Source: Phycisphaerae bacterium (lineage in GTDB: Bacteria; Planctomycetota; Phycisphaerae; Phycisphaerales; Phycisphaeraceae). From it: 64,000 nt of DNA. The DNA lies in the NCBI GenBank assembly GCA_030432595.1, contig JAUIGU010000013.1, positions 1-64,000 on the forward strand, written 5' to 3'. The translations under genes and the position numbers were made by a program. Under the pieces are notes generated by a model. That model saw only the letters and a list, made by a program, of their open reading frames with translations. It had not been told where the DNA came from and ran no database searches. Shown one piece after another: positions 41,184 through 49,630 of the stretch; within the stretch, counting starts at the first letter, position 1; every line of letters starts with the position of its first letter.

Positions 41184-41799
41184 ACCATCGATGCGGTGTA
41201 TCGCCGCAGCCCAATGGTCTGCGCGCTCTGCGCAGGTTGATGACGCTCGTCCCGCACTGCGTGGCAGTGCGGCTGAAAACGTAAATGTCGTTCTCTGCGC
41301 GACCTCTGCGCTCTCCGCGCCTCCGTGGTTTCTTTTGCTGCGCAGCAACGCGCACCAGCTCCCCGAAGTAAGCTCCGCTTCTTCCCGTCCCTTCCGGGGG
41401 CCGGGGTGGCGGGGGCCCGCAGGTTGTCGCGGGGTTCCAGGTCGGTGAGGCCGTGTCTCGGGAAAACGCAGCGTTCCTCTCATTTGCCGACGGGCAAGTC
41501 ACGAGCGCCGACGGGACACACGCCAAGGGAGTCCGATCCGAACGCGACGGCTCGCCGGGGCCGATGCGAGGTGTGCATCAGCGCGGTGCTGCGTGAAGTG
41601 GGAGCCGCCGCCGCGTGGGACGAAGGTCCGGCCTTGGTGAAGGTGGTGATATAAAGGGGCCGACGGTGTCGGCCGTTCGGGGCGCGTGTTTGCGAGCGCT
41701 CGACGGCGGCTACCGGCCGCCGCTTTGTAGAACTGCCGGCTCTTTGACAAGTGAAGCAGGGGCGTTGTCGCTCCACTAGGGCAACGAGAGAAGAGAGAA
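41184..41799. other. 616-bp gap with dispersed repeat and rRNA-leader-like motif
   Basis: I see no convincing gene. From the start it holds a dispersed repeat (41291-41336), then GC-rich unassigned sequence. Hairpin GGCCGACGG…TGTCGGCC lies near 41660 and GGCGGC-TACCG-GCCGCC at about 41705-41721. The boxA-like motif GGCTCTTTGACAA is at 41738-41750. It could contain a non-coding RNA or a relic of an rRNA operon leader. I cannot assign either. Confidence 0.4.
41291..41336 (+). repeat. 'CTCTGCGCTCTCCGCGCCTC' type dispersed repeat
   Basis: TTCTCTGCGCGACCTCTGCG, CTCTCCGCGCCTCCGTGGTT and TCTTTT follow each other. The CTCTGCG…CCTCCGTGG motif is one I know from intergenic regions of unrelated bacteria. 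It has no coding content here. Confidence 0.6.
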
Positions 41800-41822
41800 G
41801 CCCACGGATTGAATCCGTGGGC
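41800..41822 (-). terminator. terminator of the xylanase gene
   Basis: A near-perfect hairpin (GCCCACGGATT … AATCCGTGGGC) starts two bases after the xylanase stop and is followed on the minus strand by TTCTCTCTTCTC. The T run is interrupted by C but the stem is strong. Confidence 0.7.
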
Positions 41823-41823
41823 C

Positions 41824-42951
41824 TCAGGCGGGGCGTTTCGGGCCGTGCGATTCGAGCATGCGGGCGACGGCGTCGTACGCGATCTTGGGCCGGCAGTCGC
41901 GGTCGAACAGCAGCGGGTGGTTGGTCCGTTCGCCGGGCCAGTAGTTCAGCCAGCTACGCCCGTCGTGCAGGCCCCAGAAGCTGACGCGCGCGACCTTGTC
42001 GGCGTGGCGGCGGATCAGGTCAAACAACTTCGCGTACTGCTCGGCCTGACGCCGGAGGACTTCGTCCGGGCAGCCCTGCCGGTAGACGTCGTCCGCGACC
42101 GAGTAGTCATGGTGCACGGCCACGTCGGCGCCGCAGTCGGGGCGCTCGACCACGTCGAGGTCCAGCTCGGTGATCATCACCTTCAGGCCCAACGCGTGGA
42201 AAGCTTCGATGGCGGCTTCGAGGTCGTCGAAGGGGACCCGGTCGAGAAGCCAGTGGCCCTGGATGCCGACGGCGTCGACGCGCACGCCGGCGTCGAGCAA
42301 CTCACGCAGAAGGCGCAGCGTGCGTTCGCGTTTGTCGGGCACCTCGATGTTGAAGTCGTTGTAGTACAGCTCGGCGTCGGGGTCGGCGGCGTGGGCCATG
42401 CGGAACGCATCGGCGATCACGTCGGGCCCGGCGATCTGAGTAAACGGCGTGTCGCGCAGGTAGTCACCCGGCTCGGCGATCGCTTCGTTGAACACGTCCC
42501 AGCCGTGGATCATGCCCCGGTAGCGTCCGACGACGGTGTCGATGTGTTTTTCCATCCGCGCCAGCAGCAGGTCGCGCGAGGCGGCGGCGCCGCCGTTTTT
42601 GAAGAACCAGTCCGGGCACTGCTGGTGCCACATGAGGCAGTGGCCGATGACCGCGAGGTTGTTGGCGCGGGCGAAGGCGACGGTGGCGTCGGCGTCGCGG
42701 AGGTTGAACCGGCCCTCGGTCGGCTGGGCGTTGCCGGGCTTGAGGAGGTTTTCGGGGGTGAGCGCGTTGAAGTGGTGGCAGAGCAGTTTTCGCTCGACCG
42801 GGCGCAGCGCGGCGGGCAGGCCGCCGTCGATCGCGCAGCCCACGAGCACGCCGGCGCCGAGGACGTCGCGCAGGCCCAATTGCTCGCGCGGCGCGGGGCG
42901 GCGCGGGGCGCGGGAGGCCGGGGAACCGAGGCTGGCCGGGTGCGTGGTCAT
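41824..42951 (-). CDS. GH10 endo-1,4-beta-xylanase
   Basis: Glycoside hydrolase family 10 enzymes cut internal beta-1,4-xylosidic bonds with retention. The catalytic TIM barrel covers about residues 30-365. The acid/base is Glu156 in GWDVFNEA and the nucleophile is Glu262 in VMITELDLDV. Substrate-binding signatures HCLMWHQQCPDWF and VSFWGLHDGRSWLN are intact. At 375 residues it is a single-domain enzyme with no signal peptide and no carbohydrate-binding module, so it is predicted to be cytoplasmic, acting on imported xylo-oligosaccharides or on glycans made by the neighbouring operon. The ATG at 42951 is chosen. It is followed by its own terminator and has its own promoter. Confidence 0.95.
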   Translation of the reverse strand: MTTHPASLGSPASRAPRRPAPREQLGLRDVLGAGVLVGCAIDGGLPAALRPVERKLLCHHFNALTPENLLKPGNAQPTEGRFNLRDADATVAFARANNLAVIGHCLMWHQQCPDWFFKNGGAAASRDLLLARMEKHIDTVVGRYRGMIHGWDVFNEAIAEPGDYLRDTPFTQIAGPDVIADAFRMAHAADPDAELYYNDFNIEVPDKRERTLRLLRELLDAGVRVDAVGIQGHWLLDRVPFDDLEAAIEAFHALGLKVMITELDLDVVERPDCGADVAVHHDYSVADDVYRQGCPDEVLRRQAEQYAKLFDLIRRHADKVARVSFWGLHDGRSWLNYWPGERTNHPLLFDRDCRPKIAYDAVARMLESHGPKRPA

Positions 42952-43315
42952 GGTCAACAAGGAATGGCGCGAAACGTCGGGGCGAGGTGGTTCGAGCGGG
43001 GCGCCGGAGAAAAGGGAATCGACCCCACCACCGCAGACGGGACCATTGAGGCGGGATGGGGCACGCCTTCCGCGGCACCAAGGGCGGGCCGGGACCGGCG
43101 GGCTGTAATCGTTTTACCAAGTCAATCTACCGCGGAATGCGGCAAAGTCAACCGCTTTCCCGCCGGGGGAAGCGGGGCGGAGTCTTGTGAAGTTGGGTTG
43201 ACCCCACCCGTATCGGCCAAGCCCGACCATTTCGGGGCCGGGTGGGTGCGGGGGAAGGCCGGGGGCGTGTTGGCAAACCCGGACGGAAATGGCGGGGTGT
43301 TTCGACGCGTGGCGG
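42952..43315. other. 364-bp gap between the xylanase and the Wzc-like gene
   Basis: No gene is visible. It contains a likely minus-strand promoter (43124-43151) and a ten-base hairpin at 43152-43175 (CCGCTTTCCC-GCCG-GGGGAAGCGG) that may end the exopolysaccharide operon. It has no T run. Confidence 0.5.
43124..43151 (-). promoter_or_regulatory. possible promoter of the xylanase gene
   Basis: On the minus strand TTGACT and TAGATT are separated by 16 bases. A message would have a leader of about 165 bases before the xylanase start. It abuts the hairpin at 43152-43175. Confidence 0.45.
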
Positions 43316-45733
43316 TCAGTGCTTGGAGGGGACCGTCTTGATGTCGTCGAGGTCTTTGTCGTTGGGCAGCAGGTCGTTGACGGCGGTGAGTTCCCAGTCC
43401 TGTTCCTGGTAGCCGGCCTGGCGGTCGGTGAAGATCGACGCGGCGAGGATGCCCGAGCCGGCGGCCGCGAAGTCGGCGCTGTCGTGGGTGTCCGGGGCGT
43501 CGTCGTCGTGTGCCGGTTCGGGTTGGGGGGCGTGGCCGTCGCCGTTTCGCGCCGGGGCCGGGGCGGGGGTGTCGGCCTGGGCGGCCTTGTTGATGACGAC
43601 GCCGAGGACCTTGGCGTTGATGACGCGGAGGTGCTGGATCGTGCGTTGGTACTCGGCCATGTCCTGGTTTTCTTCGACGACGATGACGACGCCGTCCACG
43701 ACGCTGGCGACGGTGAAGGCTTCGAGCGAGCCGGGGATCGGGCCGGCGTCGAAGAGCATCAGGTCGAAGGCGGGCGTGGCCTGGTCGATGAGTTCGACGA
43801 TCTTGCGGTCGCTGAAGACGCCGAGGTGCCGGTCTTCCGCGGAGGAGGCGGGCAGGAAGGCGAGGCGGTCGTTGCCGGCGGTCTTGAGGCAGTCCTGGAG
43901 GGGTTGGCCTTCGAGGAAGCCGGCGATGCCGAGCGGGCCGGCGTGGCCGTTGGCGTGTTCGTGTTCGTGGTGTTCGTGGTGGGGCGGGTCGTCCTGGTGG
44001 TCGCGGGCGAAGTGCCCGGATTGTTCGGCCAGGCCGAGGAGGTTGCCGTCGGGGCGTTGCGGCGCGTCGGTTTGCCGGGCGGCGGCGCGGGCGACCTGTT
44101 TGCGGGCGATGCGTCCGGCAAGGTCGGCGTCGACGGCGAGGACGCGGGTGCCGGCGGTGGCGAGCGACGAGGCGACGCCGATGGTCACGCTGGTGCGGCC
44201 GGTGCCGCGGCGGGGGCTGACGAAAGCGATGGTGGCGACGTCCTGCTGGCGGGCGATGGCCTGGAGGACGGCGCGGAGCTGGTGCAGCGAGTCGGCGGCG
44301 CGGTCGTAGCCGGGGCCCACGAGCCGGTGCGTCGCGGCGATGCGGGGGATGACGCCCAGCAGCGCGGGGGCGTCGGACACCGCGGGCGCCGGCCGATCCC
44401 AGCCGGTGGCGTGGGGCGCGGGCAGGGCACCGGCGTTCATCGAGGTCACGGCCCAGCCGGCGGGGGCGTCGTCGGCGTCCACGGCACCGGCCTCGAAGTC
44501 GTCGGCGATGCGGCGGACCTCGCGGACCAGCCCGATGAAGGTCGCCAAGCCGAGCCCTAGAATTAGGCCCACGGCGGCGAACACGACGAGCTTGGGTCCG
44601 GCCGGCTTGCGCGGCGGCACCGCCGGGCTGAGCACCTCGATCGCGAGCTGGGCGATGTGGTCGGCGGCGGCCTGGGCGGCCTGGGTGCGCTGGCGCAGGT
44701 GGTCCAGGCGGGCGCGGGCCTGGTCGCGCGACTGGGCGAAGCTCTGGAGCAGGTTCTCGGCGGCGTCGGCGCGGGCCTCGCCGAGCTGGTCGGTCAGCGT
44801 GTGGACGTTCGCCTGGTAGCTGCGCTGCATGACGTGCTGGGGCCCGAGCACCTGCTTGGCGGCGGACAGCCGGGTCTGCGCGACGCCCAGTGCGACCTCG
44901 ATCTGCCGGATCTGCGTGAGCGCCGAGCTGTCGTACTGCACGTTGTTGTTCTGGTCCATCGCCAGCTGCAGCAGCGCGTCGAAGTCCTGCCGGTTCTGGC
45001 GGGCGGCGGCGAGGCGGGCCTCGGCGTTTTCGAGCGCGAGCGTCGCTTCGATGACTTCTTCCGAAAGCCGGGTGAGCTGTTGCTCGGCGAGGCGGGTCAT
45101 CATCTCGCGCGACCCGACGTTGAGCCCGAACGTGCCGTCCGCGTCGGTGTTGAGCGTGGCCTCGGTGTGCGGGGTGTGCTCGGGGTCGACGGCGAGGGCC
45201 TCGGCGAGGGTCATGTTGGCGCGTCGGCTCTGGGCCTTGACGAAGTTGCGGACGACCGCGTTGACCACGTCGGCGGCTTCCTGCGGGTCGGTCGAGGCGA
45301 AGCGCAGCGTGAGCGTCTCCTTGTCGTCGGCGACGGAAAAGCGGAGCTTCTTTTCGAGGTACGACTGCGGGTCCTTCTGTTTGCTCAGCACCGGGCCTTC
45401 GCCGATGCCGGGCTCGGCGAGGACGGCGTCGAGGACGGCGGCCGACTTGAGGACCGCTTCCTGGGCCGGCGCCGCGCCGGCGGTGGCGCCGCGCGAGACG
45501 AAGGGGTTCACGTTGCCGCTGACGGGCGGTCGGTGGACGTAGACGGTGGCGGACGCCTGGTACTTGGGCGGCACGACCTTCCAGACGCCCACGCCGGCGG
45601 CGAAGCCGAGCAGGCCCAGGACGATCAGCAGCAGCCGGTGCGACCACATGATCTCGAAGATCGAGCGGTCGCGCAGCGGGGTGGGCATCGCGGCCGGGAC
45701 GGGCGCGGGACGGTTAAAAGAAGCGGGCAGCAC
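43316..45733 (-). CDS. Wzc-like chain-length determinant / tyrosine-kinase-type protein with altered P-loop
   Basis: Such proteins control polysaccharide polymerisation and export as membrane oligomers. Order: Wzz domain with first helix (about 31-53), a long periplasmic coiled-coil region, second helix (about 385-407), then a CpsD/BY-kinase-like domain. The P-loop near 504-514 reads PRRGTGRTSV instead of the usual G-x-x-G-x-G-K-S/T, with Arg in place of the catalytic Lys. VLAVDADLAGR (Walker A') and FDLMLFDAG (Walker B) are present. There is no C-terminal tyrosine cluster. A His-rich insertion (about 579-599, HHEHHEHEHANGH) sits in the kinase domain. The GTG at 45733 is chosen because of AGGAG eight bases upstream. 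Last gene of the exopolysaccharide operon. Confidence 0.9.
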   Translation of the reverse strand: MLPASFNRPAPVPAAMPTPLRDRSIFEIMWSHRLLLIVLGLLGFAAGVGVWKVVPPKYQASATVYVHRPPVSGNVNPFVSRGATAGAAPAQEAVLKSAAVLDAVLAEPGIGEGPVLSKQKDPQSYLEKKLRFSVADDKETLTLRFASTDPQEAADVVNAVVRNFVKAQSRRANMTLAEALAVDPEHTPHTEATLNTDADGTFGLNVGSREMMTRLAEQQLTRLSEEVIEATLALENAEARLAAARQNRQDFDALLQLAMDQNNNVQYDSSALTQIRQIEVALGVAQTRLSAAKQVLGPQHVMQRSYQANVHTLTDQLGEARADAAENLLQSFAQSRDQARARLDHLRQRTQAAQAAADHIAQLAIEVLSPAVPPRKPAGPKLVVFAAVGLILGLGLATFIGLVREVRRIADDFEAGAVDADDAPAGWAVTSMNAGALPAPHATGWDRPAPAVSDAPALLGVIPRIAATHRLVGPGYDRAADSLHQLRAVLQAIARQQDVATIAFVSPRRGTGRTSVTIGVASSLATAGTRVLAVDADLAGRIARKQVARAAARQTDAPQRPDGNLLGLAEQSGHFARDHQDDPPHHEHHEHEHANGHAGPLGIAGFLEGQPLQDCLKTAGNDRLAFLPASSAEDRHLGVFSDRKIVELIDQATPAFDLMLFDAGPIPGSLEAFTVASVVDGVVIVVEENQDMAEYQRTIQHLRVINAKVLGVVINKAAQADTPAPAPARNGDGHAPQPEPAHDDDAPDTHDSADFAAAGSGILAASIFTDRQAGYQEQDWELTAVNDLLPNDKDLDDIKTVPSKH

Positions 45734-46727
45734 GGGCAAATCTCCTGACGGCGCGTCGGAGGCCAAAGCGGGATCGGCGGTCCGGCTCGCGGCGTCCGCG
45801 TGACGCCGACAACGAGCGGGGGGACCGCCGCACCTGACCAAGGTGCGCGGAGGTGGGGTTCAAGTCTTCCGAAACTGGGGTGGAAATCGCAAGAGCCGGT
45901 GCGGGGGTGGGGGTTGTCGCCGGGTCCGGATCGGCACAGGGCTTAAGGTCTTCCAGGATTGACACAGCTTTCAAGGGAATCGCGTCGCCGCAGAACAACT
46001 CGGCCAGCGCGCCGTTGGTGATGGGCTGGGCGCGGCCGTCGGCGCAGGCCTGTCCGAGGAACGCGAAGGCGTCGTCGAGCGCGGCCCACTGGTCGGCCGC
46101 GTCGATCTCCCAGCTGTGCCCCCAGAGGTGGATGACGCCGCCGCGGCGCAGCGCGACATCGGTCATGCGTCGAAGCCCCTGCCCCCAGGACACCGCGCAG
46201 CCCCGGCGGAGCCAGTGGGTGGTGCCGCGGACCGCGCGGCGCTTGGCGAGGTTCCGCAGGTGTCGGACGGCCGGGGTCGGGTGGGCCTGCACGGTGGTGG
46301 GCATCTCGCACAGCCGGCCGTGCCGACGCGGCAGGTCCAGCGACCAGCCCTCGACGGTGCGCATCCCCAGGAACCCGGCGTCTTCACAGATCGCGCGGTG
46401 ACGGGCCGTGAACCGACCCGACGGCGGGCAGAACATTCGGCACGGCCGGCCGGTCTGCTGCTCGACCCAGTCCTTGGACGCCTCGATCTCGGCCCGCCCG
46501 TCGATGCCCCGGGTGAGGACGACGTGGTGGATCGTGTGCGCCCCGACCTCGACGCCCGGGCCGAACGGCTCGTATTCCCGGGGCGCGACGCACGGCTGGT
46601 CGTAGAAACGACGCGGCACATAGAACGTCCCGCACAGGCCGTGCTTCTGAAGCATCTCTGCGAGGCGCAGGTCGCACGGGTGGCCGTCGTCCCAACTGGT
46701 CGTGATGTAGACGCGCGGGTCGTTCAC
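45714..46727 (-). CDS. polysaccharide deacetylase
   Basis: This NodB-type carbohydrate esterase removes acetyl groups from a surface glycan. The fold begins at once: YITTSWDDGH carries the catalytic Asp and the metal-binding Asp. GVEVGAHTIHHVVL contributes the His-x3-His-type site, CPPSGRFT the next motif, and VIHLWGHSWEID the final histidine region. The first 250 residues are the catalytic domain. About 80 C-terminal residues are low-complexity and basic (RRSPRSLSASRGRREPDRRS) and may be disordered. There is no signal peptide, so it is possibly cytoplasmic. The GTG start overlaps the upstream stop (GTGA) and its end overlaps the Wzc start by 20 bases. Confidence 0.88.
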   Translation of the reverse strand: MNDPRVYITTSWDDGHPCDLRLAEMLQKHGLCGTFYVPRRFYDQPCVAPREYEPFGPGVEVGAHTIHHVVLTRGIDGRAEIEASKDWVEQQTGRPCRMFCPPSGRFTARHRAICEDAGFLGMRTVEGWSLDLPRRHGRLCEMPTTVQAHPTPAVRHLRNLAKRRAVRGTTHWLRRGCAVSWGQGLRRMTDVALRRGGVIHLWGHSWEIDAADQWAALDDAFAFLGQACADGRAQPITNGALAELFCGDAIPLKAVSILEDLKPCADPDPATTPTPAPALAISTPVSEDLNPTSAHLGQVRRSPRSLSASRGRREPDRRSRFGLRRAVRRFARAARFF

Positions 46728-48172
46728 GCGGCGGCCCTCCTGCGCGGGAGACGCACATCGTCGTTGAAGACCGATGATTCGAGCAGGTGCGGGTGTCGGG
46801 GCGCGAGCGCCACGCCCGCCAGCCCCAGGCCCATCAGGCTCCACAGCCAGATTCCGCCCATGGGGTTTTCGAGGTAGACGTCGAAGCTGCCGTGGAACAT
46901 GGTCGCCAGGTACGCCGCGGACACCCAGACGAAGTAGCGCGTCCAGCCACGCAGTTGTTTCGCCTTGGCCTTGGCGAAGGCCCACGCGACGGAGCACCCC
47001 CAGCTCAAGTGCATGGCCAGCCAGATGCACACCGCCGGCACGCCGCCGCGGGCGAGGATGGTCAGCGTGCCGTTGTGCGGGCTGCGCAGCGAGTTGTCCT
47101 CGAAGACCTGAAACCCGTCGACGGTTGCGAGGTTGACGCCGAAGCCCTTGCCGCCCCAGAAGTAGTCGCCGCGGAACGTGTAGTCCAGGATCCCGCCCCA
47201 CCACTCGAGGCGCCAGCTCTTGGTGTCCTGGAGGTCGCCCTTGTCGACGGTGACGAACGTGCTCACCAGGTTGTTGGTGAACTGCTCCATCGAGAACTCG
47301 CGCGTCCGGCCGGGCATCTTGACCGTGGGGTTGATCGCCACCAGGGAGACGATGATCACGATGGTCAGCGCCGCCGTCCGCCACGGCCACGACGACTTCG
47401 GGAAGAACGCGAACGACAGCGAGAACGCGATCAGAAACGCGAAGAGCCCGCCGCGGTTCGCCACGCCGTGCACCGCCACCAGCAGCGCCATCGGCAGGTA
47501 CCACCACCCGCTGCGCGGCCGGCCCAAGCCGACGATGGTCAGCGACGCCATCGCCGCGCCGAACACCAGCGGATCGCCCATCTTGATGTAGATCATGGGC
47601 ACGTTGACGACCGGCCAGCGCGGCACGCCCGACTCCAGCCCCAGCGAAAGCTGCACGATGAACAGCAGCGGCACGATGCCCACCAGACGCCAGCCCCACT
47701 TGTCCACGGCGCGGACCAGCGCCGGCAGGAACCGCGGGTGGTCGATCAGCGCCGCCGCGACGATCACCGTGAACACCGCGTAATAAAAGATCGCCGCGTC
47801 ACGCAGCGCGTCCACCTTGTATTGCCCCAGGAACGGCAGCACCCGGCCCATGCACCACACGCCCAGCAGCCCGATCAGCCAGACCGTCGGAAGCCGCAAC
47901 AGGTCGCGCGGTCGGCGGCAGAACAGAATCAGCGGCAGGCCCGAAAGCATCAACAACTCACCCGCGAACACCGGCGGGTAAGGCAGGTACGCGAAGCCCT
48001 TGCCGATCGCCACGTACCCCATGTGCGACAGGCCGAACGCGATCATCCACCACCGGCTCCAGATGTGCCGCAGCGCGTGGGTCCACGCGGCGTCGCGTGT
48101 GATCGGCGCGGCGGTCGCCACGGGCGCGGCCGGTGTCACGCCGGTCAGGCTCGGGGAGGGCGCGCTGCTCAC
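46724..48172 (-). CDS. O-antigen ligase/polymerase-type membrane protein
   Basis: Members polymerise or ligate polysaccharide repeat units on the periplasmic side. The 482-residue protein has about 11 transmembrane segments and a long periplasmic loop at about 285-360. Within it is GGKGFGVNLATVDGFQVFED and then SPHNGTLTILARGGVPAVCI, the conserved H-N-x2-L-x2-L-A-R-x-G block of the Wzy_C/WaaL family. A conserved Arg and Trp pair (WRLEWWGGIL) lies in the same loop. It lacks the Cys/Arg/Arg signature of exosortases, so it is not the enzyme that processes the PEP-CTERM proteins. GTG start with GTGA overlap. Confidence 0.9.
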   Translation of the reverse strand: MSSAPSPSLTGVTPAAPVATAAPITRDAAWTHALRHIWSRWWMIAFGLSHMGYVAIGKGFAYLPYPPVFAGELLMLSGLPLILFCRRPRDLLRLPTVWLIGLLGVWCMGRVLPFLGQYKVDALRDAAIFYYAVFTVIVAAALIDHPRFLPALVRAVDKWGWRLVGIVPLLFIVQLSLGLESGVPRWPVVNVPMIYIKMGDPLVFGAAMASLTIVGLGRPRSGWWYLPMALLVAVHGVANRGGLFAFLIAFSLSFAFFPKSSWPWRTAALTIVIIVSLVAINPTVKMPGRTREFSMEQFTNNLVSTFVTVDKGDLQDTKSWRLEWWGGILDYTFRGDYFWGGKGFGVNLATVDGFQVFEDNSLRSPHNGTLTILARGGVPAVCIWLAMHLSWGCSVAWAFAKAKAKQLRGWTRYFVWVSAAYLATMFHGSFDVYLENPMGGIWLWSLMGLGLAGVALAPRHPHLLESSVFNDDVRLPRRRAAA

Positions 48173-49629
48173 GGCGTGGCCTCCACCAGAGCGCCGACGG
48201 GATCGGGCACGTTCGAACCGAACGCGGCCGAGTTACTCTTGGCGTGCGGCCGCGCGCCGCCGACCGCCTCGCGGTGCAGCTTCGCCATGTACATCCAGCC
48301 CAGCGCCACGCTCTGCACGAGCTGGGCGGTGAGCATGCCCACGACCATGCCCCACAGCCCGAACCACCACAGCATCGGCAGGCCGACGACGACCATGGTG
48401 ATTGCCGCGGCGATGGTGCACGGCAGCAGCAGGGCCGGCCGGTCCAGCGCCCGGAACATCGCGAACAGGATGCAGTTGACCGAGATGAGCACGGGCAACG
48501 CGCCGAGGATCCAGAGGACCCACGCCTGATCGACGAACTTGCCGTCGAACAGCAGCCCGACGATCGGCTCACCGAACAGTCCCAGGACGGGCCAGGCAAG
48601 CAGCGGCCCCGCGGCGACCAGGAGCGCGACGCGCAACGCCATGGCCTCGAACGCCGGCGTGCCCGCGCGGCGGACCAGCAGCGGCAGCATCAGGTTCGAC
48701 AAAGCCCAGGTCACCAACACGAACGGCGTGACGAGGGTGATCAGCGCCTTGAGTGCGCCGCCGGTGGCGAAGCCCGCGTCTTTGCCGACCGCGTAGCCGA
48801 CGACCACGGGCACGAGGATCATCGGCAGGTGCTCGGGGACGTAGCGGATGAAGTTGGAAAGCAGCGACCAGCGGCCGAAGCGCCAGTGCCGGATGCGCGC
48901 GGCGCGCCAGCGCGGTGTGAGGGTGAACACGGTCTTCCACAGGCCCAGCACGTGGATCAGCCAGACGTTGGCCAGCAGCGCCGCGCCGCCGAGCACGAGG
49001 ATCGCCGACGCCAGCGACAGCGCGCCCAGCGCCCGCAGCGTGAATAGCCCGACGAGCACGGACGCGACGTAGATGATCCCCGCCAGGCCCGCGGGCTTGG
49101 GGTCGGACTTGACGTAGCACGCGTCGCGCAGCACCCACGGCAGCAGCAGCGTGAACTGGGCGAACGCGAACGCGCTCAGCGCCCAAGCCAGGCGCGCCTC
49201 GCCGAGCATGACTTCGACGCCGGCAACGGCGAGCATGACCGCGGCGTAGACGGCGCAGAGCTTGCCGTGCATTCGCACGAGGTCGCCCAGGTAGTGGGGC
49301 AGGCGTCGGCGGTAGCGCTTCGAGCCGTACACCATCATGGGCTCGATCATGACGGAGGTGTGCACGACCGCGAGCAGGAGGTAGATGGCGAACGCGGTGG
49401 TGAACGTGCCGTAGGCCGGCTCGGAGAGCCAGCGCGCCAGGAAGACGTGGGTGAGGAAGTTGCCGCCGGCGAACAGGCCCATGTCGAGCATGCCCCAGAA
49501 GCCCTTACCGACCCAATGGCTGGTTAGGCTCGTTTGGTTCGTACGGTCCGCGTCGGCGCGCACCCCGGTCGGACGCACGGCGCTCGGCGTCGGCTCGGCG
49601 GCCCCGGACTCGGCGGAGAAGGCGCTCAC
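48169..49629 (-). CDS. polysaccharide flippase (MATE/MOP superfamily, Wzx-like)
   Basis: A 486-residue polytopic protein with about 12-14 transmembrane helices, in the Wzx/PST family that flips lipid-linked glycan units across the inner membrane. The first 35 residues are polar and cytoplasmic. MLDMGLFAGGNFLTHVFLAR begins the first helix pair, and RYVPEHLPMILVPVVVGYAV and the ALSNLMLPLLVRRAG segment match the family core. Positions between WecG-type transferase and ligase genes support the assignment. The GTG start is one base after the preceding stop; its own stop overlaps the next GTG. Confidence 0.88.
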   Translation of the reverse strand: MSAFSAESGAAEPTPSAVRPTGVRADADRTNQTSLTSHWVGKGFWGMLDMGLFAGGNFLTHVFLARWLSEPAYGTFTTAFAIYLLLAVVHTSVMIEPMMVYGSKRYRRRLPHYLGDLVRMHGKLCAVYAAVMLAVAGVEVMLGEARLAWALSAFAFAQFTLLLPWVLRDACYVKSDPKPAGLAGIIYVASVLVGLFTLRALGALSLASAILVLGGAALLANVWLIHVLGLWKTVFTLTPRWRAARIRHWRFGRWSLLSNFIRYVPEHLPMILVPVVVGYAVGKDAGFATGGALKALITLVTPFVLVTWALSNLMLPLLVRRAGTPAFEAMALRVALLVAAGPLLAWPVLGLFGEPIVGLLFDGKFVDQAWVLWILGALPVLISVNCILFAMFRALDRPALLLPCTIAAAITMVVVGLPMLWWFGLWGMVVGMLTAQLVQSVALGWMYMAKLHREAVGGARPHAKSNSAAFGSNVPDPVGALVEATP

Positions 49630-49630
49630 G

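Noticed and set aside
46724-48172. Possible exosortase to process the PEP-CTERM proteins
   Set aside because: The protein has the H-N-x2-L-x2-L-A-R-x-G block of O-antigen ligases and lacks the Cys/Arg/Arg exosortase signature. No exosortase is visible in the window.
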